Shown here: one piece after another, positions 1-6,840 of the stretch
Position numbering within the stretch: position 1 is the first letter of the stretch
Layout: each line of letters begins with the position of its first letter
Assembly (NCBI GenBank): GCA_964477735.1
Contig: CAYZFD010000027.1
Coordinates: forward strand, 1 to 20,814
Direction: 5' to 3'
Origin: CAYZFD01 sp964477735
Lineage (GTDB): Bacteria > Bacteroidota > Bacteroidia > Flavobacteriales > Flavobacteriaceae
Length of the DNA stretch: 20,814 bases
The notes under the pieces: generated by a model
The model's database searches: none
Seen by the model: the letters and a program-made list of their open reading frames with translations, nothing else
Told to the model about the DNA's origin: nothing
Translations under genes and position numbers: made by a program

Positions 1-1214
1 AAGAAAAAAAACACCAACAAAACAACGGTCACAAAAACCGCAAAGATCACAACCATAACAAAGACAATAGAAACCGTTATAGGGAACCAGACTTTGAATT
101 TGACGGTATTATTGAAACAGAGGGCGTTTTAGAAATGATGCCAGAAGGCTATGGTTTCTTGCGCTCATCAGACTACAATTACCTAAGCTCACCCGATGAT
201 GTATATGTTTCTCAGTCGCAAGTGCGTTTATTTGGCCTCAAAACTGGCGATACTGTATTGGGCCATGTGAGACCTCCAAAAGAAGGTGAAAAATATTTCC
301 CTTTAATAAAGGTGTCTAAAATCAACGGATTAAGTCCTGATGTGGTTAGAGATCGTGTTTCATTTGAACACCTTACCCCATTATTTCCCCAGGAAAAATT
401 CAATATAGCAGATAAAAACAGTACGGTTTCTACACGTATCATGGATTTGTTTTCTCCTATAGGAAAAGGGCAACGTGGCATGATCGTTTCGCAACCCAAA
501 ACAGGGAAAACGATGTTACTAAAAGATGTGGCCAATGCCATTGCAGCCAACCATCCTGAAGTGTATCAAATCATATTGTTGATAGACGAAAGACCTGAGG
601 AAGTCACGGACATGCAACGCAACGTTAAAGGGGAGGTTGTAGCTTCTACCTTTGATGAACCCGCCGATCGCCATGTGAAAGTGGCGAACATTGTACTCGA
701 AAAAGCCAAGAGACTGGTAGAATGTGGCCATGATGTTGTGATTTTATTAGATTCAATCACTCGATTGGCAAGAGCATATAACACCGTTCAACCCGCTTCA
801 GGAAAAATCCTCAGTGGAGGGGTGGATGCCAATGCCCTTCACAAACCCAAAAGATTTTTTGGTGCCGCACGTAACATTGAAAACGGCGGATCACTTTCCA
901 TAATTGCTACGGCATTAACAGAAACGGGGTCTAAAATGGACGAAGTGATCTTTGAAGAGTTTAAGGGAACAGGAAACATGGAGTTACAGCTCGACAGAAG
1001 AATTTCTAACCGTCGAATTTTCCCTGCCATTGATTTGGTTTCTTCCAGTACTCGCCGTGATGATTTATTGCTAGATGAGAATACCATTCAGCGGATGTGG
1101 ATCCTTCGAAAATACCTTTCAGACATGAACCCCGTAGAAGCCATGGAGTTCATCAATGATCGCATTAAGCGCACCCACAACAACGAAGAATTTTTGATTT
1201 CTATGAATTCTTAA
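1..1214 (+). CDS. rho: Transcription termination factor Rho, 5' end missing
   Basis: Hexameric RNA-dependent ATPase that ends transcription. The frame is open to the window edge (first full codon at base 3), so the true start lies outside; the ATG at 135 is internal, since conserved Rho sequence (DGIIETEGVLEMMPEGYGFLR) straddles it. Bases 3-85 encode a very basic, Asn/His-rich segment, the end of the disordered N-terminal extension typical of Bacteroidota Rho. Next come the cold-shock-like RNA-binding domain and the ATPase core. Numbered from the Met at 135: Walker A SQPKTGKT (119-126), Walker B VVILLDS (201-207), Q-loop around 228-249 (GGVDANALHKPKRFFG), R-loop KGTGNMEL (277-284). 403 residues are visible and the C-terminus is complete. 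It ends 18 bases before a bidirectional terminator. Identification is secure. Confidence 0.97.
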   Translation, partial: EKKHQQNNGHKNRKDHNHNKDNRNRYREPDFEFDGIIETEGVLEMMPEGYGFLRSSDYNYLSSPDDVYVSQSQVRLFGLKTGDTVLGHVRPPKEGEKYFPLIKVSKINGLSPDVVRDRVSFEHLTPLFPQEKFNIADKNSTVSTRIMDLFSPIGKGQRGMIVSQPKTGKTMLLKDVANAIAANHPEVYQIILLIDERPEEVTDMQRNVKGEVVASTFDEPADRHVKVANIVLEKAKRLVECGHDVVILLDSITRLARAYNTVQPASGKILSGGVDANALHKPKRFFGAARNIENGGSLSIIATALTETGSKMDEVIFEEFKGTGNMELQLDRRISNRRIFPAIDLVSSSTRRDDLLLDENTIQRMWILRKYLSDMNPVEAMEFINDRIKRTHNNEEFLISMNS

Positions 1215-1231
1215 ATTAATTGTTTATGGAT

Positions 1232-1266
1232 AAAAAAAAGGCTTCCGTATTTGGAAGCCTTTTTTT
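1232..1266. terminator. Bidirectional intrinsic terminator between rho and rpsT
   Basis: A perfect 7-bp GC-containing stem (GGCTTCC 1240-1246 and GGAAGCC 1253-1259) with a 6-base loop is flanked by eight A on the left and seven T on the right. Read on the plus strand it ends rho; read on the minus strand it ends rpsT, 19 bases after its stop codon. The A and T flanks can extend the stem. Confidence 0.92.
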
Positions 1267-1285
1267 ATTGAATATGTTTTAATTA

Positions 1286-1537
1286 TTACAAACTGGCTAC
1301 ATGCTTGGCCAACTTAGATTTAATATTGGCAGCCTTATTGGAGTGAATAATATTCTTTTTGGCGAGTTTGTCGAGCATAGAAACCACTTCAGGAAACAGC
1401 TTTAAAGCCTCCTTTTTGTTAGTCAACTCCCGCAACTTACGCACAGCGTTACGCGCAGTTTTGTGCTGAAAGCGATTGCGTAAGCGCTTGGTTTCGCTAT
1501 TTCTAATGCGTTTTAAGGCAGATTTATGATTGGCCAT
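1286..1537 (-). CDS. rpsT: 30S ribosomal protein S20
   Basis: Small basic protein of the 30S subunit that binds 16S rRNA early in assembly. The 83-residue product starts MANHKSALKRIRNSETKRLR, the typical S20 opening, and is rich in Lys and Arg throughout, as expected for an alpha-helical rRNA binder. Length matches the family (about 85). The ATG at 1537 is the only sensible start. It lies 16 bases downstream of the 3' end of tRNA-Glu on the same strand, and no promoter box is visible in that gap, so it is probably expressed from the promoter upstream of the tRNA and released by RNA processing. It ends at the terminator shared with rho. Confidence 0.97.
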   Translation of the reverse strand: MANHKSALKRIRNSETKRLRNRFQHKTARNAVRKLRELTNKKEALKLFPEVVSMLDKLAKKNIIHSNKAANIKSKLAKHVASL

Positions 1538-1553
1538 AATTATAATTACTTAG

Positions 1554-1625
1554 TAGCCCGTAGGGGAATCGAACCCCTCTTACCAGGATGAAAACCTGGC
1601 GTCCTAGCCGATAGACGAACGGGCC
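1554..1625 (-). tRNA. tRNA-Glu (anticodon UUC)
   Basis: The minus strand folds into a cloverleaf. The acceptor arm is GGCCCGT paired with ACGGGCT (first pair G-U) and the discriminator base is A. The anticodon stem CCAGG/CCTGG encloses the loop TTTTCAT, giving anticodon TTC. The T arm is AGGGGTTCGATTCCCCT. CCA is not encoded. The sequence closely matches the usual Bacteroidota tRNA-Glu. It is the only tRNA gene I see in the window and is the first gene of a unit with rpsT. Confidence 0.95.
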
Positions 1626-1642
1626 TTGGTTTAAAACGGTTG

Positions 1643-1673
1643 CAAATTTAAATGTTTGCTATTTAACATGCAA
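1643..1673 (-). promoter_or_regulatory. Bacteroidota-type promoter for tRNA-Glu and rpsT
   Basis: On the minus strand a TTG (complement of 1671-1673) is followed after exactly 20 bases by TAAATTTG (complement of 1643-1650), a full match to the Bacteroidota -33/-7 consensus TTG...TAnnTTTG. The -7 box ends 17 bases before the tRNA 5' end, leaving a short leader. This is the best complete promoter in the window. Confidence 0.75.
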
Positions 1674-1725
1674 CACAATTTTTTTTTATTTCAAAAAAAT
1701 TTAGTTTGCTACAAAACATTAATTT

Positions 1726-3204
1726 TCAATAGGCTTTAGCAAACAAGACTCGCTGTTTTGAAGGTTTACCAGAAAAAACACAAATTCCTTCTTCAAGAGG
1801 GTTATCAATTGGAATACATCGAATGGTGGCTTTGGTGGCTTTTTTAATGCTTTCCTCCGTTTCCGGTGTGCCATCCCAATGGGCAGACACAAAACCACCT
1901 TTAGACGCTAAAACCTCTTTAAATTCGTTAAAATCATCCACCTTGGTGATATGAGATTCTCTGAAGGCATGTGCTTTTTCAAACAATTCCTTTTGAATGG
2001 ATTTTAATAAAGAAAGTACTGTTGAAACTGTGGTATCGATTGGAATAATTTGCTTCTCAAAATTATCTCTCCTGGCCAGTTCAACAGTGCCATTTTCTAA
2101 ATCCTTAGGCCCCATCGCCAATCGAATGGGGACTCCTTTGAGTTCATATTCATTAAATTTAAAACCAGGCTTTTGTGTGTCTCTATCATCGAAATGAACT
2201 CTGATTCCTGCATTTTTTAGGTTTTCAATCAGGGGTTCAACAGCCTGCTGAACTTTTACTAGCTCTTCCTCTCCCCTATAAATAGGAATGATGACCACTT
2301 GGTGAGGTGCCAAATTTGGGGGAAGGACCAAACCTTTGTCGTCGCTATGAGTCATGATAAGCGCACCCATCAAACGGGTAGAGACCCCCCATGAGGTGGC
2401 CCAAACATGGTCTAGATTTCCTTCTTTATTGGCAAACTTAACATCAAAGGCTTTGGCAAAGTTTTGACCTAAGAAATGAGAGGTCCCGGCTTGAAGTGCC
2501 TTACCATCTTGCATTAATGCTTCAATGCAAAATGTTTCTTCAGCACCAGCAAATCGCTCGCTCGCAGTTTTCACACCTTTAACAACAGGAATAGCCATAA
2601 AATTTTCTACAAAAGTTGCATAGATTTCATTCATCCTAACCGCTTCTTCCATGGCTTCAGATCTGCTGGCATGAGCCGTGTGCCCTTCTTGCCACAGAAA
2701 TTCTGCAGTTCGTAAAAACAAGCGAGTTCGCATTTCCCATCGAACAACATTGGCCCATTGGTTCAATAAAATTGGTAAATCTCTGTAGGACTGAATCCAA
2801 TTTTTATAGGTACTCCAAATTATGGCTTCACTGGTGGGCCGAACCACTAGAGGCTCTTCTAGTTTGGCTTCGGGATCCACAATGAGCTTCCCAGGTTTCT
2901 CAGGATCGTTTTTTAATCTGTAGTGTGTAACAATTGCACATTCTTTTGCAAAGCCTTCGGCATTTTTTTCCTCGGCTTCAAAAAGACTTTTTGGTACAAA
3001 TAGAGGAAAATAGGCATTGGCGTGTCCCGACGCCTTAAACATAGCATCTAATTCGGCTTGCATTTTTTCCCATATTGCGTAGCCATAAGGTTTGATCACC
3101 ATGCAACCTCTCACAGCCGAATTTTCGGCGAGGTCTGCTTTGACAACCAACTCATTATACCACTTCGAATAATCTTCTTGACGAGAGGTTAGGTTTTTAC
3201 TCAT
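1726..3204 (-). CDS. proS: Prolyl-tRNA synthetase, archaeal/eukaryote-like type
   Basis: Class II aminoacyl-tRNA synthetase that charges tRNA-Pro. At 492 residues it lacks the INS editing domain of the long bacterial form, and it has the archaeal/eukaryote-like C-terminal extension ending in Tyr (LFAKAY). Visible motifs are RPTSEAI (122-128), motif 2 with RWEMRTRLFLRTAEFLWQEG (155-174), motif 3 with GVSTRLMGALIM (273-284), and an anticodon-binding domain from about 302. In the C-terminal domain only two of the usual four zinc cysteines remain (C463, C475); the others correspond to WDG and SGKPSK. The start MSKNLTSRQEDYSKWYNELV is typical. It is divergent from the lipoprotein gene at 3291 and about 100 bases upstream of the tRNA-Glu gene, with no clear terminator between them. 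Confidence 0.97.
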   Translation of the reverse strand: MSKNLTSRQEDYSKWYNELVVKADLAENSAVRGCMVIKPYGYAIWEKMQAELDAMFKASGHANAYFPLFVPKSLFEAEEKNAEGFAKECAIVTHYRLKNDPEKPGKLIVDPEAKLEEPLVVRPTSEAIIWSTYKNWIQSYRDLPILLNQWANVVRWEMRTRLFLRTAEFLWQEGHTAHASRSEAMEEAVRMNEIYATFVENFMAIPVVKGVKTASERFAGAEETFCIEALMQDGKALQAGTSHFLGQNFAKAFDVKFANKEGNLDHVWATSWGVSTRLMGALIMTHSDDKGLVLPPNLAPHQVVIIPIYRGEEELVKVQQAVEPLIENLKNAGIRVHFDDRDTQKPGFKFNEYELKGVPIRLAMGPKDLENGTVELARRDNFEKQIIPIDTTVSTVLSLLKSIQKELFEKAHAFRESHITKVDDFNEFKEVLASKGGFVSAHWDGTPETEESIKKATKATIRCIPIDNPLEEGICVFSGKPSKQRVLFAKAY

Positions 3205-3211
3205 ATATTTG
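3178..3211 (+). promoter_or_regulatory. Possible promoter for the lipoprotein-OMP pair
   Basis: TTG at 3178-3180 and TATATTTG at 3204-3211 match the Bacteroidota consensus with a 23-base spacer, a little long. The -7 box overlaps the first codon of the divergent proS. The leader to the ATG at 3291 would be about 70 bases. A second near match (TATTTG around 3222) lies closer, so the exact site is uncertain. Confidence 0.3.
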
Positions 3212-3247
3212 TTTTGGCATAGTATTTGCCACTATGAAAATGTTATG

Positions 3248-3255
3248 CAAAACTA
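3248..3255 (-). promoter_or_regulatory. Candidate -7 box for proS
   Basis: The minus strand reads TAGTTTTG, a full match to TAnnTTTG, ending 43 bases upstream of the proS ATG. No clean TTG is found about 20 bases further upstream (the region reads TTTAAAG), so the -33 element is weak. Confidence 0.45.
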
Positions 3256-3290
3256 ACAATTTTCATCGTTAAACTTTAAAATAATCTGAT

Positions 3291-4505
3291 ATGATACATT
3301 CTACATTTTTTAAAGCTTTTAAGTTCAAAGTTTTTACGGGCTCTTCTATAGTTACATTTCTTGTGGGTTGCGGTTCATACCAAGGAACATCATATTATGA
3401 AAACGATGGAATCTATGGGGGCGAATACACTGAAACGGTGATAGCAAAACCTGTTGAACATGTAACTCCCAAAAGTGAGCATGGCAATCACTACAAAAAT
3501 TATTTTGAAGAAAAAGCTAAAGAATATGACTTTCAAAGCAGTGGAAACAGCGCTATTTTCACCGACCCTAACAGTTATTCTTCAGGCTATGAAAATGATG
3601 ATTATCAAAGTCAAGGCTACTCTGAAAGCTATGGCGCATGGGGAGACAATCCAACGCAAGTAAACATCAATCTATATGGTGGAGGTTTATATCGGCCCTT
3701 CTGGAACAATTGGTACAATCCTTGGTATTTTAATTATTACGATCCTTTTTACTTTGACAGAGGATGGGGTGTTGGTTTCTACAGTCCTTGGTATTGGAGA
3801 AATCGCTATGCTCACCCCTATTACCACTATGGATATGCGCATCACTATTGGGGCTGGAATGGTTATGGATATTACCAAAACCCCTATTTTGGATATCAGT
3901 ATGGCTATGGAAGACGTGTAGCCAATGTGAATGGCTACAGAGGTAACACAGCTGGAAACAGATCTTATGGAAACAGTTCTTCCAATTACAGGAACAATGG
4001 TCGCACTAGAACAATTTCTGACAATAATGGCACAAGAACAAGTAATTACAATGTGGGGAGACGACCTAACACAAATTCAAATAATCTTAACGCCAACAAC
4101 TCGAGGAGTGTTAATTCACGAATTTACTTAAGAAGAGAATCTTATGACATCGGACGAGCTAACACAAGCCAACAAAGCAGAACCAACACTACACGATCAT
4201 ACGGACGAAGAGAAAATTCAACAAATCAACAAGCTTCACCCCAGAGCAATAGAAGCTATAATTTTCAAGCAAGAAGCTATCGTAAACCAACTTCAAACTC
4301 CAACAATAGCACTCAGAACAGAACCTATCGTCGTTATACCCCTTCTAACAACAATGCTAGTAGGAATTATAACCCACCCACTCAATCTAGAAGTTCTAAC
4401 AATAGATCCTACAACACGCCCTCAAGAAGCAGTGGCTCTTCCTCAGGTAGGAGCTCTTCAGGAAGAAGTTCATCTGGTGGGAGAACTTATGGCGGAAGAG
4501 GTTAA
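3291..4505 (+). CDS. Predicted lipoprotein with aromatic-rich block and Arg/Asn/Ser-rich tail
   Basis: I do not recognise a functional family. The 404-residue product starts with a lipoprotein signal (hydrophobic stretch to LVGC, Cys27), so it is probably an envelope lipoprotein matured by Lgt and LspA. The residues after the Cys (GSYQGTS) lack the acidic lipoprotein export signal of Bacteroidota surface lipoproteins, so surface exposure is unclear. Residues 28-128 are polar. Residues 134-206 contain 35 aromatic residues out of 73 (Tyr, Trp, Phe in patterns such as NPWYFNYYDPFYF). Residues 208-404 are low complexity, built of Arg, Asn, Ser and Tyr with a recurring R-[ST]-Y motif, and end in an SSSGR repeat. 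The following OMP begins 39 bases downstream, so the two are probably co-transcribed and may act together. No catalytic motif is visible. Confidence 0.85.
   Translation: MIHSTFFKAFKFKVFTGSSIVTFLVGCGSYQGTSYYENDGIYGGEYTETVIAKPVEHVTPKSEHGNHYKNYFEEKAKEYDFQSSGNSAIFTDPNSYSSGYENDDYQSQGYSESYGAWGDNPTQVNINLYGGGLYRPFWNNWYNPWYFNYYDPFYFDRGWGVGFYSPWYWRNRYAHPYYHYGYAHHYWGWNGYGYYQNPYFGYQYGYGRRVANVNGYRGNTAGNRSYGNSSSNYRNNGRTRTISDNNGTRTSNYNVGRRPNTNSNNLNANNSRSVNSRIYLRRESYDIGRANTSQQSRTNTTRSYGRRENSTNQQASPQSNRSYNFQARSYRKPTSNSNNSTQNRTYRRYTPSNNNASRNYNPPTQSRSSNNRSYNTPSRSSGSSSGRSSSGRSSSGGRTYGGRG
4437..4481 (+). repeat. Three-unit 15-base repeat encoding SSSGR
   Basis: Three consecutive 15-base units near the 3' end of the lipoprotein gene encode SSSGR, SSSGR and SSSGG. 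The codons differ between units (for example TCTTCCTCAGGTAGG versus AGCTCTTCAGGAAGA), so the peptide repeat is kept while the DNA has drifted. Confidence 0.8.
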
Positions 4506-4544
4506 TGTTGAATAATAATACCACCGATTTTTAATTTGAAACTT

Positions 4545-6071
4545 ATGACAGTAAAAAAACACATGTCCCTTTTGGGTGTCCTGTTTTCATTTGGAATTTT
4601 TGCACAAGGCATTCCTGATGTTCTTAATTTAACAGCTGATAATCTAGAGGGCACAGCCCGATTCGAGAGTATGAGTGGAGCATTTGGTGCCTTAGGGGGG
4701 GATTTGTCTGCTATGAGCATCAATCCCGCTGGAAGTAGCATCTTCACATATAGTGAGTTGGGCGTTAGCATGTCTTCTAGCAATCGATCAAATAAATCGC
4801 AATATTTTGGAACTCAAAACAACATCGATTTAAATCATCTAGCGATTAACCAGTTGGGGGGCGTGTTTGTTTTAAACAATCAGGGAAATAGCGATTGGAA
4901 AAAAATTGTATTTGGATTTGGTTATCACAACCATCCCTACAAAAATAACTTTATCATTAGTGGTGCCAACACATCAAAAGGTGGTAATATTGGGAGCTAT
5001 TTTTTGGATTATGCAGCTGGCATTAACCCAGATGCACTTAATCTGCAACCCAATGAAGGAGTGTTGCAAGCCTACCGAGCCATCGGCGGAGATAGGAATT
5101 TAGGTTACGCAGGTCAACAAGCATTTTTGGGCTATCAAACCTACATAATCGATTATGACTCAAACAGCAATCAGTATCTAAGCAACATATTTGCCGATCA
5201 GGGTGCTAGCCATCGCATGGAACATCACACCACTGGATATGATCGAAAATTTAATTTTAATTTAAGTGCACAATATAGAGACTTTTTGCGCATTGGGTTT
5301 AACCTAAATACACACACTGTTTTAAGGGAAGATATCAATCTATTTTACGAAAACGGATATGAAAACAATTCCCCAGTTAAAGATGTAAATTTCAAGAATT
5401 GGCGAACCACTACTGGAGAAGGTATTTCATTTCAGTTGGGACTCATCTCCAAACTAACAGATGGCCTTCGTTTAGGTCTCTCCTACCAATCACCCACATG
5501 GTACACCCTACAAGACGAGGTGGAGCAATATTTGGCTACACGCTCCGAAGACACAAACGGAAAAAAATATGAGGACATTATTGATACTTGGGATGACAGT
5601 TACGTAAATCTGCTTCCAGAATATGACATTAAAACTCCTGCTGTGCTCACCACAAGTATCGCCTATATTTTTGGAAAATCTGGACTCATTAGTTTTGATT
5701 ATATCTCCAAAGACTTCACCACCACTCGACTAGGACCCGAACAAAGTTTTTCTAATATCAATCAAGAAATGAACAATTATTTCAAATCTGCTACTGGATA
5801 CAGAATCGGAGGGGAATATCTCATCGGACAATCAAGTATTCGTGCTGGATATAGAAAAGAGCAAGGTCCGTTTAGCGAAAACCTATGGGGAGACAGAACA
5901 GGTTATTCTTTTGGGTTTGGCCAAAATTTTGGAAGTACTGTATTCAATATTTCCTACTCGAAATCTACTCAAAGCACAACACACCAACTTTTTGACTTGG
6001 GCTTAAACGACTTGGCCAACATTGATGTATCCGACGCTAAAGTGGTAGCCAGCCTAACATTTAAGCTTTAG
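4545..6071 (+). CDS. OmpP1/FadL-like outer-membrane beta-barrel protein
   Basis: Outer-membrane channel of the OmpP1/FadL/TodX family, often labelled hemin receptor in Flavobacteriia; family members carry hydrophobic compounds, but the substrate here is unknown. The frame can be opened at a TTG at 4536, but ATG 4545 gives a good signal peptide (MTVKKHMSLLGVLFSFGIFA, cleavage near FAQ-G) and a 508-residue protein. The mature N-terminus has the family hallmark ARFESMSGAFGALGGDLSAM followed by SINPAGSSIF. The rest alternates polar and aromatic residues as in beta strands, and the C-terminus ends in a strand finishing FKL. It follows the aromatic-rich lipoprotein by 39 bases. The 80 bases after it contain the folE promoter and no clear terminator. 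Confidence 0.88.
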   Translation: MTVKKHMSLLGVLFSFGIFAQGIPDVLNLTADNLEGTARFESMSGAFGALGGDLSAMSINPAGSSIFTYSELGVSMSSSNRSNKSQYFGTQNNIDLNHLAINQLGGVFVLNNQGNSDWKKIVFGFGYHNHPYKNNFIISGANTSKGGNIGSYFLDYAAGINPDALNLQPNEGVLQAYRAIGGDRNLGYAGQQAFLGYQTYIIDYDSNSNQYLSNIFADQGASHRMEHHTTGYDRKFNFNLSAQYRDFLRIGFNLNTHTVLREDINLFYENGYENNSPVKDVNFKNWRTTTGEGISFQLGLISKLTDGLRLGLSYQSPTWYTLQDEVEQYLATRSEDTNGKKYEDIIDTWDDSYVNLLPEYDIKTPAVLTTSIAYIFGKSGLISFDYISKDFTTTRLGPEQSFSNINQEMNNYFKSATGYRIGGEYLIGQSSIRAGYRKEQGPFSENLWGDRTGYSFGFGQNFGSTVFNISYSKSTQSTTHQLFDLGLNDLANIDVSDAKVVASLTFKL

Positions 6072-6104
6072 TTGTATAGTCTAATCAGTTAACAATGAAC
6101 ATAA

Positions 6105-6135
6105 ATGCATAAATTATAGCATTTTAGTATCTTTG
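6105..6135 (+). promoter_or_regulatory. Promoter for the folE-cysS-yidD-lgt unit
   Basis: TATCTTTG at 6128-6135 is a perfect Bacteroidota -7 box. Twenty bases upstream ATG (6105-6107) stands in for the TTG -33 element, a two-of-three match. The predicted leader to the folE ATG at 6152 is about 10 bases. Confidence 0.6.
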
Positions 6136-6151
6136 TGGTGAAAAATTGACT

Positions 6152-6832
6152 ATGAAAATAAATAAAATATTCGAAGAATCTGTTGATACCATCGGAGACG
6201 ATCATGCCGCTTCTTCAGCTGAAACACCGCTAAGAGCCGACGCCTTTGAAATCTCTGAAGAGGAAAAAATCCTTCGTATTCAAGAAAATGTTGCCGATAT
6301 TTTGCAAACATTAGGGATGGACCTAACAGATGACAGCCTAAAAGGAACCCCTCTCAGAGTAGCTAAAATGTTTGTGAAAGAAATCTTTGGTGGACTCCAC
6401 CCCGACCGCAAACCAAAAGCCTCTACATTCGAAAACAAATACAAGTATGGAGAAATGCTTGTTGAAAAAAACATTACGTTATATTCTACTTGTGAACATC
6501 ATTTATTGCCCATTGTTGGAAAAGCACATATTGCATACATTTCAAATGGCTCTGTAGTTGGTTTATCAAAAATGAACAGAATTGTAGAGTATTTTGCCAA
6601 ACGACCACAGGTGCAAGAAAGGCTTACCATTCAAATTGTTCAAGCCATGCAAGAAATTTTAAATACCAAAGATGTCGCTTGTGTCATTGATGCCAAACAC
6701 CTTTGTGTAAATTCACGCGGCATTAAAGATATTGACAGCAGTACCGTTACAGCTGAATTTGGCGGTAAATTCAAAGAAGCGTCGACCAAAAAAGAATTTT
6801 TGGATTATCTTCGCATGGACACTGTTTTTTAG
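6152..6832 (+). CDS. folE: GTP cyclohydrolase I
   Basis: Converts GTP to 7,8-dihydroneopterin triphosphate, the first step of tetrahydrofolate synthesis and a source for other pterins and queuosine. A TTG two codons upstream (6146) is in frame, but ATG 6152 (MKINKIFEES) is the better start because it sits at normal distance from a strong -7 box. The product has 226 residues. Zinc ligands are C114 and H117 in STCEHHLLP and C185 in HLCVNSRG, with the same spacing as in E. coli FolE. Also present are the family segments GLSKMNRIV (137-145) and RPQVQERLT (151-159). The N-terminal 40 residues are variable and acidic. This is the zinc-dependent type IA enzyme and the first gene of a five-gene plus-strand unit; cysS starts 8 bases after its stop. 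Confidence 0.96.
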   Translation: MKINKIFEESVDTIGDDHAASSAETPLRADAFEISEEEKILRIQENVADILQTLGMDLTDDSLKGTPLRVAKMFVKEIFGGLHPDRKPKASTFENKYKYGEMLVEKNITLYSTCEHHLLPIVGKAHIAYISNGSVVGLSKMNRIVEYFAKRPQVQERLTIQIVQAMQEILNTKDVACVIDAKHLCVNSRGIKDIDSSTVTAEFGGKFKEASTKKEFLDYLRMDTVF

Positions 6833-6840
6833 TGCTTTTG

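Noticed and set aside
135..137. ATG at 135 as the start of rho.
   Set aside because: Conserved Rho sequence continues upstream in frame to the window edge.
3475..4515. A chain of long open frames in the second reading frame of the lipoprotein gene, including a 123-codon ORF at 4144-4515.
   Set aside because: The Asn/Arg/Ser/Thr codons of the real frame give Thr/Ile/Glu codons when shifted and rarely create stops. The products have no signal, domain or start context, so this is a compositional shadow.
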